64,000 nt of DNA from Bacteroidota bacterium (GCA_016715625.1 JADJZU010000014.1:47282-111281), one strand, 5' to 3'. Positions 8,516-18,607 are shown, counted from the first letter of the stretch. A program made the numbers and translations. Notes: generated by a model not told the origin, from the letters alone.

Positions 8516-10168
8516 ATGGAGAATCTAAAATCACCCTTGCAAAAATTGTATGAATGGGAGCAGCAAACTCCTGATAAGGTATTTATGCGACAGCCTTTTC
8601 AAGGGCAGTGGAATGACTTTACCTGGAAGACTACGGCTTCTGAAGTCAGAAAACTTGCCGCAGCATTGCAGCAATACAACTTGCCACCTAAGTCTAAGGT
8701 GGCTTTAGTTTCTAAAAATTGCGCGCATTGGCTGATTGCCGATATGGCAATAATGATGGCGGGATATGAATCGGTTCCGGTTTATCCGAATGTAGGAGCA
8801 GATACCTTGTCATATGTGTTGAAACATAGCGAAGCAAAGATTTTACTGGTTGGAAAGTTAGACGATTGGAATTTTATGAAAGGCGGAGTCCCTTCCGATG
8901 TTCAGTGCATCAGTTTTCCGTGGTATGGTCCCAAACAGGATGGGTTTCATTACTGGGAGGAAATAGTAAAGAACGTGGAGCCACTTGCCGGTAATCCGGA
9001 TAGAGATTTACAAGATGTAATGACCATTATTTACACGAGCGGTACCACCGGCAATCCGAAAGGAGTGGTTCACACATTTTTCAATTTTGCCTGGGCCATT
9101 GAAACCGGTAAAAAATCTTTTGGGTTGGTGGATGGGCAAGATCGGTTGTTTTCCTATTTGCCTTTATCGCACATTGCGGAGCGCATGCTGATTGAGCAGG
9201 CAGGTATATATTGCAATAGCGAAATATGGTTTGCGGAATCGCTCGATACGTTTGTTCCCAATTTGGCAGAGGCGCAGCCCACTATATTCTTAGCAGTGCC
9301 CCGCATCTGGACAAAGTTTCAAATGGGTATTTTGGCCAAGTTGCCACAAAAGAAACTGAATTTGCTTTTATCCATTCCGGTAATTAGTGGAATTATTAAA
9401 GCAAAAGTTCGAAAAGGGTTGGGATTAAATAGTTGTCGGCATTACATCACCGGTGCAGCTCCCATTTCTCCATCGCTCGTTAACTGGTGGGCCAGGTTAG
9501 GTGTGGCTATCGAGGAAGTGTATGGAATGACGGAGAACTGCGCTATTTCGCACGTTAATAAGCCGCCACAATTTAAGATAGGCACACAAGGCATTCCATT
9601 TCCGGGGGTAGAAGTCAAATTTTCGGAGGCAGATGAAATTTTAGTCAAAGTGCCTTGCAACATGGTGGGCTATTATAAAGAACCGGAAATGACTGCGGAT
9701 ACTTTGCGTGGCGGATGGCTACACACAGGCGACCGGGGTAAAGAAGATAACGATGGTTTTTTGAAAATTACCGGGCGCGTAAAGGAAATCTTTAAGACCG
9801 ATAAGGGGAAATATGTAGCTCCGGCTCCCATAGAAATGAAGCTTTCTAAAAACCAGCACATCGAACAGATTTGTGTAGTGGGTGCCGCACTTCCTCAGCC
9901 TATTGCATTGGTTGTGTTGTCGGCCGATGCCAAGGCGAAGGAGTGGGAGGGGGTGCATGAATCGCTCAGCGCTACCCTGAATGATACTAATGCCGAACTG
10001 GAGAAGCATGAGCGTTTGCAAAAACTGGTTGTGGTAAAAGATGACTGGACTATTGAAAATGGCTTACTCACTCCTACGCTTAAAATCAAACGCGGTCCCA
10101 TAGAAGATCGTTACCACGCCAGCTATAGTTTTTGGTATGCAAAGGCAGAGGCCGTTGTAATGGAGTAA
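8516..10168 (+). CDS. Long-chain fatty acid-CoA ligase (AMP-binding)
   Basis: 550 residues, the size of a long-chain acyl-CoA synthetase. It has the AMP-binding P-loop YTSGTTGNPKG (about residue 172), the adenylate motif YGMTENCA, and the hinge region GWLHTGDRG ... ITGRVKEIFKTDKGKYVAP. It activates free fatty acids to acyl-CoA with ATP. It starts 12 bases after the dehydratase gene, so the pair could supply and modify the same acyl-CoA pool. Confidence 0.9.
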   Translation: MENLKSPLQKLYEWEQQTPDKVFMRQPFQGQWNDFTWKTTASEVRKLAAALQQYNLPPKSKVALVSKNCAHWLIADMAIMMAGYESVPVYPNVGADTLSYVLKHSEAKILLVGKLDDWNFMKGGVPSDVQCISFPWYGPKQDGFHYWEEIVKNVEPLAGNPDRDLQDVMTIIYTSGTTGNPKGVVHTFFNFAWAIETGKKSFGLVDGQDRLFSYLPLSHIAERMLIEQAGIYCNSEIWFAESLDTFVPNLAEAQPTIFLAVPRIWTKFQMGILAKLPQKKLNLLLSIPVISGIIKAKVRKGLGLNSCRHYITGAAPISPSLVNWWARLGVAIEEVYGMTENCAISHVNKPPQFKIGTQGIPFPGVEVKFSEADEILVKVPCNMVGYYKEPEMTADTLRGGWLHTGDRGKEDNDGFLKITGRVKEIFKTDKGKYVAPAPIEMKLSKNQHIEQICVVGAALPQPIALVVLSADAKAKEWEGVHESLSATLNDTNAELEKHERLQKLVVVKDDWTIENGLLTPTLKIKRGPIEDRYHASYSFWYAKAEAVVME

Positions 10169-10305
10169 CTGGTTTGTAGATAAAATAGCAATTCAGGACT
10201 ATTCTTCTTTGCTTGGCTTTTTGGCTAGTTGAGCTTGATTCATTTATTGTATCATCGCCCGTGTTCCAGAACCTTTTTGTGCTTCCTCCATTGTAACCGA
10301 TACTC

Positions 10306-11640
10306 ATGAAATTTGAAGAACTAAATCTTAATAAACAATTACTCGCGGCACTGAATGATTTGGGCTATGTGCATCCCACGACTATTCAGCAAAAGGCGTT
10401 CTCCGTTATCATGTCTGGAAGAGATGTAGTCGGTATAGCACAAACCGGTACTGGTAAAACGCTTGCGTATTTGCTACCCATGCTGCGGCAGTGGGAGTTT
10501 TCTAAAGATCGTTCCCCCAAAATAATTGTTATGGTACCCACAAGAGAGTTGGTGATGCAAGTGGTGGAAACAGCGCAGAAATTGAGCGCCTACATGACCA
10601 TTACAGTAAAAGGCGTGTATGGCGGCACTAATATCCGCACGCAGATGGCGCATATAAATGAAGGCGTTGACTTGCTGGTGGCCACTCCGGGTCGGCTACT
10701 GGATTTAATATTGAATGGAACGGTGAATTTGAAGCTCGTCAAGCGGCTTGTCATTGACGAAGTAGATGAAATGCTCAGCATTGGATTCAGCTATCAGTTA
10801 TCTACGATCTTAAATCTAATGCCACCTCGCAGGCAGAATTTGTTGTTCTCTGCAACCATTACACCAGAGGTTGAAAATTTGATGAATGATTACTTCAATA
10901 CACCACAACGGATTGAAGCTGCACCGGTAGGTACTCCACTTGCCAGTATTAATCAGCAGGGTTATGAATTGCCGAATTTTTACACTAAGGTGAATTTGCT
11001 TCGGCTACTGCTTCGCGATGAAAATATGAGTAAGGTGCTAGTGTTTGCTGTTACTAAAAAGTTAGCCGATGAGTTGTATCAGGAGATATCCGCTGATTTC
11101 CCGGCACAGATAGGAGTCATTCATGCCAATAAATCTCAAAATGTAAGGTTCGAGATGGTAAGGAAGTTTCAAGATGGCAGCTGTCGGGTTTTGATAGCCA
11201 CTGATTTAATTGCGCGAGGCTTAGATGTGGCCGAGGTAACTCACGTCATTAACTTTGATACCCCCGATGAACCCGAAAATTATATTCATCGGATTGGCCG
11301 CACCGGTCGGGCAGACAGAAGGGGAGAAGCCATTAGTTTCATTACCCCCAAAGAAACTCCTTATCGCGAAGCTATAGAATCTTTAATGCGCATGCAGATT
11401 CCTATTTTTGCGCTACCGGCTGAGTTGGGGATTTCGGAGCAGTTGACACCGGATGAAATGCCCAAATTAAACATGCCTAACATCCACGAAAAGTTCAAGC
11501 TAAAGAAAAACACGGGGGCTTTTCAGGAAAAGGCAGAGTGGAATGTCAAAGAAAATAATCACATGACCCGTGCCGAAAAGATGAAACTTAAATACGGTAA
11601 ACCCAAAACGCGCGGACAAAAAAAGAAGGGTAAAAAATAG
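10306..11640 (+). CDS. ATP-dependent RNA helicase, DEAD-box family with DEVD motif II
   Basis: 444 residues. All helicase motifs are visible in order: Q motif (NDLGYVHPTTIQQKA), motif I AQTGTGKT (about residues 44-51), PTRELVMQV, motif II VIDEVDEM (about 148-155), SATI (about 182), and motif VI HRIGRTGR (about 328). Motif II is DEVD instead of the usual DEAD. The C-terminal tail (MKLKYGKPKTRGQKKKGKK in part) is strongly basic, as in helicases acting on ribosomal RNA. It unwinds RNA duplexes in ribosome assembly or mRNA turnover; the exact paralogue is not determined. Confidence 0.9.
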   Translation: MKFEELNLNKQLLAALNDLGYVHPTTIQQKAFSVIMSGRDVVGIAQTGTGKTLAYLLPMLRQWEFSKDRSPKIIVMVPTRELVMQVVETAQKLSAYMTITVKGVYGGTNIRTQMAHINEGVDLLVATPGRLLDLILNGTVNLKLVKRLVIDEVDEMLSIGFSYQLSTILNLMPPRRQNLLFSATITPEVENLMNDYFNTPQRIEAAPVGTPLASINQQGYELPNFYTKVNLLRLLLRDENMSKVLVFAVTKKLADELYQEISADFPAQIGVIHANKSQNVRFEMVRKFQDGSCRVLIATDLIARGLDVAEVTHVINFDTPDEPENYIHRIGRTGRADRRGEAISFITPKETPYREAIESLMRMQIPIFALPAELGISEQLTPDEMPKLNMPNIHEKFKLKKNTGAFQEKAEWNVKENNHMTRAEKMKLKYGKPKTRGQKKKGKK

Positions 11641-11641
11641 A

Positions 11642-14600
11642 CTAACGCACAATGACTAGCTTCCCAAATCCTTTTTTGAAATAGCGGTCATATCCTTGAC
11701 TGTAGTGCTCCATTTTTTCATCATCAAGTCGGGTTACCACTCTATAAAAGTAAACTCCGTTGGCCAGCAGGTCTCCATATTGATCGCGCCCATCCCAAGT
11801 ATACTCAGTAATATTTCTGCCAATTCTCAAAGGTCCTAATTCTTCTTTCATGATTTCTTTCACTACGGTCCCCTTAATTGTCATGATTTGAATTTTCATG
11901 AAGTCAGGTATTCGCGAGCCGGTTAGGGTAAATATGAATTTGGTAGCAGTGGTAAATGGATTAGGGTAGTTTAAAACATTACTCACCATAGGCTTATTGA
12001 TGACTTCAAAACTTGTTTTATAGTCATAGTAAACAGAACCTTCATATCGGTTTTGATTACTACTGTGATTATTGCTTCTATCGCGGTCTTTAATAATCAA
12101 TTCATATTTGCCGTCTTGTAACTGCTCGGGTTTTAACTCCACTTGCGCTTTGTTTCTACCGTTTGTCAGATTAGCGCTATCCGCAGGATAAAACTTCATT
12201 ATGATATCGTCATAATTCATTCTTCTTGGGGTAGCTTCTCCCGGATATTTAAGGTATATATTCAGTAGCGCAGTGTCATTCAATGCTAAAAACGTATTCT
12301 CATCTTTTAGTGTGATTAAAATATTAGGACGGGCCGATACAATGTCACCATTGAAAATGTGCTGACCATCAAAAGTTACATCCAACAATGGATTGATCTT
12401 GTCGCCAAAAGTTTTAAAATTTATTTCTGCAATATTGTTGAAGTGGTATTGCTCGATTTGATCATTGTCCGGGTTGGCCTCCACAATAATTTTATTGAGC
12501 CCTTCGTAGTTGGTGCCGGCAATCTGCATGTCAAAAATCAAATGCATGGTGTCGAGCCCTCGCAGCGAATCGTATCGGATGTAAGAATTGGTAACGTTGA
12601 ATAGTGCATCTCTTACCACATATTTGGTAAGCATACTATCCATGTCTATATCTGTAATACTCTCCAGCCCAATCTCCAGATGCAGATTGCTTCCCAAACT
12701 CAGTGAATCGGTGATTACAAAATGAGCTGAAGGATTAATAGCTGCTTCCGGTGGTTTTTTATAGAGTATTCGCCAGTATTGTAGTTGTGCAGGGGTTTGG
12801 CTGGTGAGGTCTTTGGTGCGAAGTCTTAATCTCAGATAAGGATACTGTACAGCACTGATAGAATTGGGTCCTGTAAAAAGGTTGTTTTCTAGTGCAGTTG
12901 ATTGTAATACTGTTTCTACCCCGTTGTTATCGATACCAATGATGTCTACCGTGTCTTCATCTGTAACTATAGGCTCCACACTTTCTTTGCTCCAGTGCAT
13001 ACTGTTCCACTCCACCGCTGGTCCAATTTTTACAGAGGTAAACTGTCCCTGGTACCAATTTCCATTAAATGTAATAGCCGTGTCCAGTGCCGGTGTGTAG
13101 CCATTTTGTATTGCTACAAACGAAGGATAGTTTGCATTTCCCTTTTGTGTAAAATAGGCAAATGGGCCACCGATTTGACCGGTCTTTAGTAAGTTGGCTT
13201 GTATAAAACCCAGACTGAACATCGTATTCATTAATGTGGTATCCCACTGCAGATAATTACTGTTCAGATTGTTGTTAGAGTAAATGAGAATGTAATTTCC
13301 GTTCGGCACAGAATCTATAAAGGTCTTTATAACCTCGCTCCATTTCTTCTGGTAAAAAGGCGCGGAGGGATTAGTTGTTGGGTGTGTGCCCAGAGTTGGG
13401 AAATCAAATCCGTATTGCAAGTAATATTTATTCGAACAATGCATGTTTCCATAGGTGTCGCCATAGTTATCGGATACAATGTTTACGCTCGGCATGGCTT
13501 GACCCGACACACTATCAATCACTGCAATGGTAATGCCCGATAAAAATCCGCATCCCCCCATTCTGAATCGGTGCATGTTATAGTCATTCAGATTCCATCC
13601 CATTAAATCGGCATCCAAGCTACCGCCCACCGCATCGGCTACACCGGTGGTGAGTTGTATTGTATTTACCGTATTTCTGAATTTGAATTTTCGGTCTTCG
13701 TCCAGTCTTATATATAGCGAATCATCTTTCTTATATTGAAAATAATGGGATTGGTTCCACCCGGGGTATTCTCCATTTAAGTAAATGAAGGAGGAGTAGT
13801 GCCAGTTTGGTGTAGTAGAGTCGATAGCAACACGCCAATAGTAAACAGTGCTATCGAGGTAGTTAATGGTAGGAGTAAAGTGCAAAACACCACCGGTTTG
13901 AAAAACATTGCCCGTTTGCAAAGGAGCAATAAAGAGCTCCGAGGTGTCAATCTGAAATTTATAGTTGCGAGCTGGTGCAAATGGATTTACGGTAGATGCC
14001 TTAAGCGTTACCCCCTGCTGAGGCACTATGGCAAACTCATACGGATAAATAGGAAGCACATCATCGCTTTGTATGTATATAGACACCGGTGCCAGTAGTC
14101 CGTTATTCATTTCTGCCATTTCATCAACTTCGAAATCGGCCTCTACATAAGGAGAAAATAAGTTTTGACCTGCACCTAAATTGGAAATAGAAGTAGGGAA
14201 AGTGAAACGAACGGTGTCTCGGTAGTATGGAGCAGCAATGTATTTTTTTCGATTGTAAACGATGGGAGTGTTGCCATCAAAAATGGTGCGTGTGAGTGAA
14301 ACAGCAATTGAATCTTTTATGGCTCTGCCTAAGTTTGTAACTACTATGCTCACCTCAAAGGAGTCTTGCCCGGGAGTGATAGTGGCCGGGGTGAAAAATA
14401 CCGATGATTCATCGATGGCGTAATCGGGCTTTGGGTATTGATTGAGAATTATGCCCGGGTCGCCATGCAGCGTCATTTCATAAGCCACCATCATGTCAAA
14501 GTCGCTGCTGCAATTGCAGTTAATCATATCGCGCACAGTTTCTTTGTTCATGGTTCCAAAAGTCTTCTTGTAACTCGGAACGGCCAATTGCTTGTATAGC

Positions 14601-15772
14601 TTGGATGTAAAACTGTTTAGTCCGCTCGATAAAGAAAGACTGCTGGTAGCTAAGAAAGCCGCTGCTCCTTTGTCTTTGGGCATCACAAATCGCTCGCTGT
14701 ATCCTTTGCCTGCATCGTGAATAAATCCGGCAAAACATCCATTGGAAATGATAACCGGATATTTCCCATAGTTCTGATAGTTCTCTGGCTCATCAATACT
14801 GAAATCAAAATTCCCGGTTGCCGAGTGTCCAAAAAAGGTGAGTAAAGAAGCGCCTTCCTCAATTTTAGCCCGAATGATTTGTGCCTGCGATTCGTCAATC
14901 GGAGCACTGGTTTGCTGGGCAAAAAAGGAGGTGACATTAGCCCCCCAAGAGGTGTCTTCAGCAGTCAGTTCATAGCTAGCGAGGTAGTTTCTAAATTGCA
15001 ACCTTTCACTGGCTCCGGTTCCTCCGCCAAAATGAAGCACTTGCTTTTGCCACAGTTTGTTGGGAATGTCCTGATTGCTGGCGTAGGTATTTTGCGCAGC
15101 TTCATACACCTGAATTTTTTCCAGGTAATCTTTTACTTCTAAGCCGGTTTGTGCCGCTAACCTTCCTATAGCCACAATCGGTTCATCACTATTGCGGGAT
15201 GCTGCAAACAATATATCGGAACCAGGGTAACCAAAGGTGGGAACCAAACATTGATTGAATGCCGTAGTGTTGTAACGCATAGCGTTATATTCTCTTGCCT
15301 TGCCTACCAAAAAAACATGCTCAGGCCGAATTGTCCAGCTGTTTTTAGCATAGTAAATGAAATTGCGTATGGCCAATGGTGATTTATGAATACCATAACC
15401 GAACTGGTCATACAATTCACTTACTTCCACAACCACCGCCTGATATTTTCCTGCACTTGGGTTATCGTCAATATCGCGATACTTGCGATACTCTTCTACC
15501 CAATTCACGCCATTTCCATCGTTGAATAACTTGGAGTTGGAAATAATAATGTAGTCGCCTTGTTTGTTAACGGCAGAAAAATTAGTGAAAGCAACAGCAT
15601 TTAACGCATTAACGGTGAACAAGGAAGGGGCCGCTCCGCTTATGAGTAGTAAATTTCTCTTTACTCCAGATGGGGGTAAAGCGTACTTCAGTGGCGATAC
15701 ACCGGGCGGCTGTGTTGATTTAAGGACATACTTATTTGTCAAATCATACAGAAGCGGTTGCGAGCCGTTGTC
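11642..15772 (-). CDS. porU2: PorU2-like C25 peptidase, main part (frameshifted gene)
   Basis: Continuation of the PorU2-like protein, about 1,376 residues in this frame. The gingipain-type peptidase domain comes first, with catalytic His in LTFFGHSATGNF and catalytic Cys in IISNGCFAGF. Long beta-sandwich domains follow, and a C-terminal FlgD-like sorting-type domain (NYPNPFTTATKF ... WDGRDQYGD ... LANGVYFYRV). PorU cleaves the C-terminal signal of type IX cargo at the cell surface; with the N-terminal piece this protein reaches about 1,714 residues, which fits the long PorU2 class better than classic PorU (about 1,100-1,200). The frame begins at GAC 15772, after a one-base loss. Confidence 0.75.
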   Translation of the reverse strand, partial: DNGSQPLLYDLTNKYVLKSTQPPGVSPLKYALPPSGVKRNLLLISGAAPSLFTVNALNAVAFTNFSAVNKQGDYIIISNSKLFNDGNGVNWVEEYRKYRDIDDNPSAGKYQAVVVEVSELYDQFGYGIHKSPLAIRNFIYYAKNSWTIRPEHVFLVGKAREYNAMRYNTTAFNQCLVPTFGYPGSDILFAASRNSDEPIVAIGRLAAQTGLEVKDYLEKIQVYEAAQNTYASNQDIPNKLWQKQVLHFGGGTGASERLQFRNYLASYELTAEDTSWGANVTSFFAQQTSAPIDESQAQIIRAKIEEGASLLTFFGHSATGNFDFSIDEPENYQNYGKYPVIISNGCFAGFIHDAGKGYSERFVMPKDKGAAAFLATSSLSLSSGLNSFTSKLYKQLAVPSYKKTFGTMNKETVRDMINCNCSSDFDMMVAYEMTLHGDPGIILNQYPKPDYAIDESSVFFTPATITPGQDSFEVSIVVTNLGRAIKDSIAVSLTRTIFDGNTPIVYNRKKYIAAPYYRDTVRFTFPTSISNLGAGQNLFSPYVEADFEVDEMAEMNNGLLAPVSIYIQSDDVLPIYPYEFAIVPQQGVTLKASTVNPFAPARNYKFQIDTSELFIAPLQTGNVFQTGGVLHFTPTINYLDSTVYYWRVAIDSTTPNWHYSSFIYLNGEYPGWNQSHYFQYKKDDSLYIRLDEDRKFKFRNTVNTIQLTTGVADAVGGSLDADLMGWNLNDYNMHRFRMGGCGFLSGITIAVIDSVSGQAMPSVNIVSDNYGDTYGNMHCSNKYYLQYGFDFPTLGTHPTTNPSAPFYQKKWSEVIKTFIDSVPNGNYILIYSNNNLNSNYLQWDTTLMNTMFSLGFIQANLLKTGQIGGPFAYFTQKGNANYPSFVAIQNGYTPALDTAITFNGNWYQGQFTSVKIGPAVEWNSMHWSKESVEPIVTDEDTVDIIGIDNNGVETVLQSTALENNLFTGPNSISAVQYPYLRLRLRTKDLTSQTPAQLQYWRILYKKPPEAAINPSAHFVITDSLSLGSNLHLEIGLESITDIDMDSMLTKYVVRDALFNVTNSYIRYDSLRGLDTMHLIFDMQIAGTNYEGLNKIIVEANPDNDQIEQYHFNNIAEINFKTFGDKINPLLDVTFDGQHIFNGDIVSARPNILITLKDENTFLALNDTALLNIYLKYPGEATPRRMNYDDIIMKFYPADSANLTNGRNKAQVELKPEQLQDGKYELIIKDRDRSNNHSSNQNRYEGSVYYDYKTSFEVINKPMVSNVLNYPNPFTTATKFIFTLTGSRIPDFMKIQIMTIKGTVVKEIMKEELGPLRIGRNITEYTWDGRDQYGDLLANGVYFYRVVTRLDDEKMEHYSQGYDRYFKKGFGKLVIVR

Positions 15773-16785
15773 GTTAAGCCGGTGATCTCTATATATTTTT
15801 TATTTACCGGGTCTGCATCCAGTGAAAACCAAAACTTGTTCAGACCGGCAGCATCGGTAGTAGCCGGATATTCTATCTCGCATAGCGTGAGTGAGTTTTG
15901 TTTATTACTGATAGCTGTGCCATTTTCGCTGTATACAAATGTGTTACTGCCGCTATTCAAAAGCGATATCGGTACGTTTTGATTTACTTTTTGCAGTCGA
16001 AAGCCCGAAGCTCCCGGTTGCTGATAAATAGTGGTGCCGTTCAGCGTAATGTTTACCTGATGAAATTCATTGGAGCGATTGATAAACGAGGTTTTGAATA
16101 TGGCATCAGGCCCACCGGTATAAAGGTTGGTGAGGTTTCGGGTTACTGCATAATTTACTGCTTGGGAGGCATTGCTGGTGGTGCCAAAGAAGGTACTATT
16201 TACAAAGCCCTCGCCCTCTTCATAAAGTGATTTGTAAATCTCATCAGGACCTACCGAATAATATTTACCCTCGCTGTAGGCTCCTATGAAATATTGCAGA
16301 AAAGGCTTTCTCCAACAGTAAACTTCTTTGGCTGGTAGATTACTTAAGTTATTGGGCACCTCAATATAGCGCGGGTTTACCAAGTTTGGGCGAAGCGTTA
16401 GGTAATAAGTGGAAGAGTCTGTCAGCAGATTGGCATACTCGTTATTTTGGTGCGCAGCCGTTTTGTAGTAAAAGCTATCTATCAAGGCATCGTTTCGCTC
16501 ACCATAAAAATCAATGTAATCATTAACCCCGAGGGTAGTATTGCTTGAAACAAAAATGGGCACGGCAACTCCATTTCGATAGAGCGCCAAATGCGCTGGG
16601 TTTACACTTTGAATATTCGGTATAGCAGCACTTAAAACAGAATAGGGGATTCTGTAAAATCCGTAGTCAAGCAGTTTAAATTTGTAATGCGGTTGAGTGT
16701 AATCTATCCATTCGTTGCCAAAAGGTTGAGCACGGCAAATCAGACCTGTGTATATTACTAATAGTGCGAGTAGAAGTCTTTTCAT
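15739..16785 (-). CDS. porU2: PorU2-like protein, N-terminal part (frameshifted gene)
   Basis: 348 residues in this frame. A Sec signal peptide (MKRLLLALLVIYTGLICRAQ) is followed by the beta-rich propeptide-like region of PorU proteins (GFYRIPYSVLSAAIPNIQ, LALYRNGVAVPIFV). After ITGLT the frame becomes nonsense and stops at 15739-15741, while the next frame continues smoothly with DNGSQPLLYDLTNKYVL. One base is missing near 15773-15776 (AC where ACC or AAC is expected). Upstream, three bases away, is the PorV2-like gene; the order porV2-porU2 is a conserved pair. Confidence 0.75.
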   Translation of the reverse strand: MKRLLLALLVIYTGLICRAQPFGNEWIDYTQPHYKFKLLDYGFYRIPYSVLSAAIPNIQSVNPAHLALYRNGVAVPIFVSSNTTLGVNDYIDFYGERNDALIDSFYYKTAAHQNNEYANLLTDSSTYYLTLRPNLVNPRYIEVPNNLSNLPAKEVYCWRKPFLQYFIGAYSEGKYYSVGPDEIYKSLYEEGEGFVNSTFFGTTSNASQAVNYAVTRNLTNLYTGGPDAIFKTSFINRSNEFHQVNITLNGTTIYQQPGASGFRLQKVNQNVPISLLNSGSNTFVYSENGTAISNKQNSLTLCEIEYPATTDAAGLNKFWFSLDADPVNKKYIEITGLTTTARNRFCMI

Positions 16786-16788
16786 ACA

Positions 16789-17904
16789 CTACTCTTTTTG
16801 TTTCTTGTTAATATCTAATCGCAATGAAATCACATGCGAATAAAGCCCTGCCCCATCATTTTGGTCTTTAATGGTGGTTAGGTTGGTTAAAGCATAATCC
16901 AGCGAAATGATTTTTACGTGAACGCCAGCGCCTACATTGGGCGACACCATAAATCTTTTCTTACCCAGTTCATCGGTGGCCCGCTGCAGATTACCAACTC
17001 CGGTACGTATAGATACATCAATATCTTTACCTACCACGTATTTCAAATCAAGCCCGGCATTCATGTCTATACTGATGGGTTTAGCAGCTATGAGAACATT
17101 TCTTTTACCATCCGTGGTAATAGAGAAATTGATTTCGGGAGTAATGGAGAATTGTTTTTTCTTTCCAAATACACCTTCGTAGGCGGCTCCCAACTGGAAT
17201 GTCGGCACCGTAACCTCCAACGAATTTTTAGGTAATTCGTTATTGGTCTGCAACAAAACCTGCTTCTCAGCATCCGAAAAACTCATCGTCCAGCCGTTAA
17301 AAGTGCCCGTTACATCGCGCGCCATAAAGCCAACGCGCCATTGTTTGATGCGATATTGCAAACCAGCATCCAATCCAAATCCCCAGGCCTTTGCAAACTT
17401 TCCGATTTGACGGTAAATGACTTTTGCGTTGGCGCCAAAACTCAGTCCCTTGATGGGTAATGTCTGTGAATAGTTTAATACAAAGGCATAATCAGCAGCA
17501 CTAAACGAGGTTATTTTGGAATAATCGACACTGCCGTCCGGTTGCACAATGAATAGCGTATTAGGGATGTCATCTATCCCAAATCGATAAAATGAAAATC
17601 CTAATACTCTCTTTTTGTTTTGAACCGGAACCGCAAACGACACAAAATCATACTTGGCTATTCCTGCAAAGTATTCGGAGTGCATGATACCCACCTGAAA
17701 TGTATTGGGAATATGCACCAATCCAGCCGGATTGTAATAGTTGGAATAAACATCCTGCGTAGTGGCTACTTGGGCATTGCTCATGGCTAGTCCTCTGGCT
17801 CCCACACCAATGTTCAGAAATTCGTTACTGTATTTGCGAACGGCTTGTGATTGAGCGGTGCTTACCAATCCAATCACAGCCAGTGTTATCAAATATTTTT
17901 TCAT
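16789..17904 (-). CDS. porV2: PorV2-like type IX sorting outer-membrane barrel (UPF0164/PorV-PorQ family)
   Basis: 371 residues with a Sec signal peptide (about residues 1-19). The mature start (FLNIGVGARGLAMSNAQVA ... NPAGL) is the PorV/PorQ family head, and the rest is alternating beta-barrel strands ending in LRLDINKKQKE, so it is an outer-membrane protein of the FadL-like barrel type. PorV is the shuttle that takes type IX cargo from the translocon to the attachment complex with PorU. The gene directly precedes the PorU2-like gene (3-base gap), which supports the PorV2 reading. PorQ is the alternative. Confidence 0.72.
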   Translation of the reverse strand: MKKYLITLAVIGLVSTAQSQAVRKYSNEFLNIGVGARGLAMSNAQVATTQDVYSNYYNPAGLVHIPNTFQVGIMHSEYFAGIAKYDFVSFAVPVQNKKRVLGFSFYRFGIDDIPNTLFIVQPDGSVDYSKITSFSAADYAFVLNYSQTLPIKGLSFGANAKVIYRQIGKFAKAWGFGLDAGLQYRIKQWRVGFMARDVTGTFNGWTMSFSDAEKQVLLQTNNELPKNSLEVTVPTFQLGAAYEGVFGKKKQFSITPEINFSITTDGKRNVLIAAKPISIDMNAGLDLKYVVGKDIDVSIRTGVGNLQRATDELGKKRFMVSPNVGAGVHVKIISLDYALTNLTTIKDQNDGAGLYSHVISLRLDINKKQKE

Positions 17905-17911
17905 AAACAGA

Positions 17912-18568
17912 TTACACTTTTAAAAAATCCTGCCACCTATAACGCATCTCCTCATCAATATTGCTCAACGCGGCAAGAAGTTGTTTGTTTTCGAGGTCCG
18001 TGAACAAAGTTTTGGTAACGAAGCTGTAAATTTTTCCCAGTCCCCAAACGATACTCTCCAAATCATCGAACCGCTCTAAAAAACGCTTTTCTATATAAAG
18101 TTGAAATTTAGGAATAAAGTCTTGTTTTTCAAGAGCTATCCCCATGTGGTCAAAATAGTATTCTATTCTTTCCATATCCGCCAATTGTAGCACCGAATAA
18201 TACTGCGAGCATATCTCCTTTTGGTGATGGTAAATTTGACGGTCCAGCATCATTTCTACGGCCAGGTGCGAAAGAACAGATAGCCTCCATCTTCGTCTGT
18301 CCAAACCTTGCTTTAAACATTCTTGAATGAGTACTGAAACCTGATTTAGAAACAACGGTGAATTGTGAAACTTTTTATCGGCAGCATAATGAGCTAATAT
18401 GCCACGGTGTATCTCTGCTAAATCATTTGCAGCAGGAATATCTGCACCTTTAATAATTTGGTTATACCGTTTAGAGAAATGAATTGTCAAATCAGGAACA
18501 GCTAGTCCGGCTACAAAATAGGGGTTTGTGTTTGGAAGTTCGAAATAGAAATGAGAAAGAAAATTCAC
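17912..18568 (-). CDS. AcpH-like (acyl carrier protein phosphodiesterase-like) protein
   Basis: 218 residues. The start MNFLSHFYF and the following GLAVPDL resemble the MNFLAHL ... GNLLADF start of AcpH, and HRGILAHYAADKKFHNSP and LSHLAVEMMLDRQI supply His and Asp residues at matching places for an HD-like metal site. AcpH removes 4'-phosphopantetheine from acyl carrier protein. The match is distant and by eye only, so the substrate is open. It is 7 bases upstream of the PorV2-like gene on the same strand and is likely cotranscribed with it. Confidence 0.5.
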   Translation of the reverse strand: MNFLSHFYFELPNTNPYFVAGLAVPDLTIHFSKRYNQIIKGADIPAANDLAEIHRGILAHYAADKKFHNSPLFLNQVSVLIQECLKQGLDRRRWRLSVLSHLAVEMMLDRQIYHHQKEICSQYYSVLQLADMERIEYYFDHMGIALEKQDFIPKFQLYIEKRFLERFDDLESIVWGLGKIYSFVTKTLFTDLENKQLLAALSNIDEEMRYRWQDFLKV

Positions 18569-18607
18569 TCCGCTTGATTTGCCTGAACGAATATAGATTT
18601 TGTCAGG

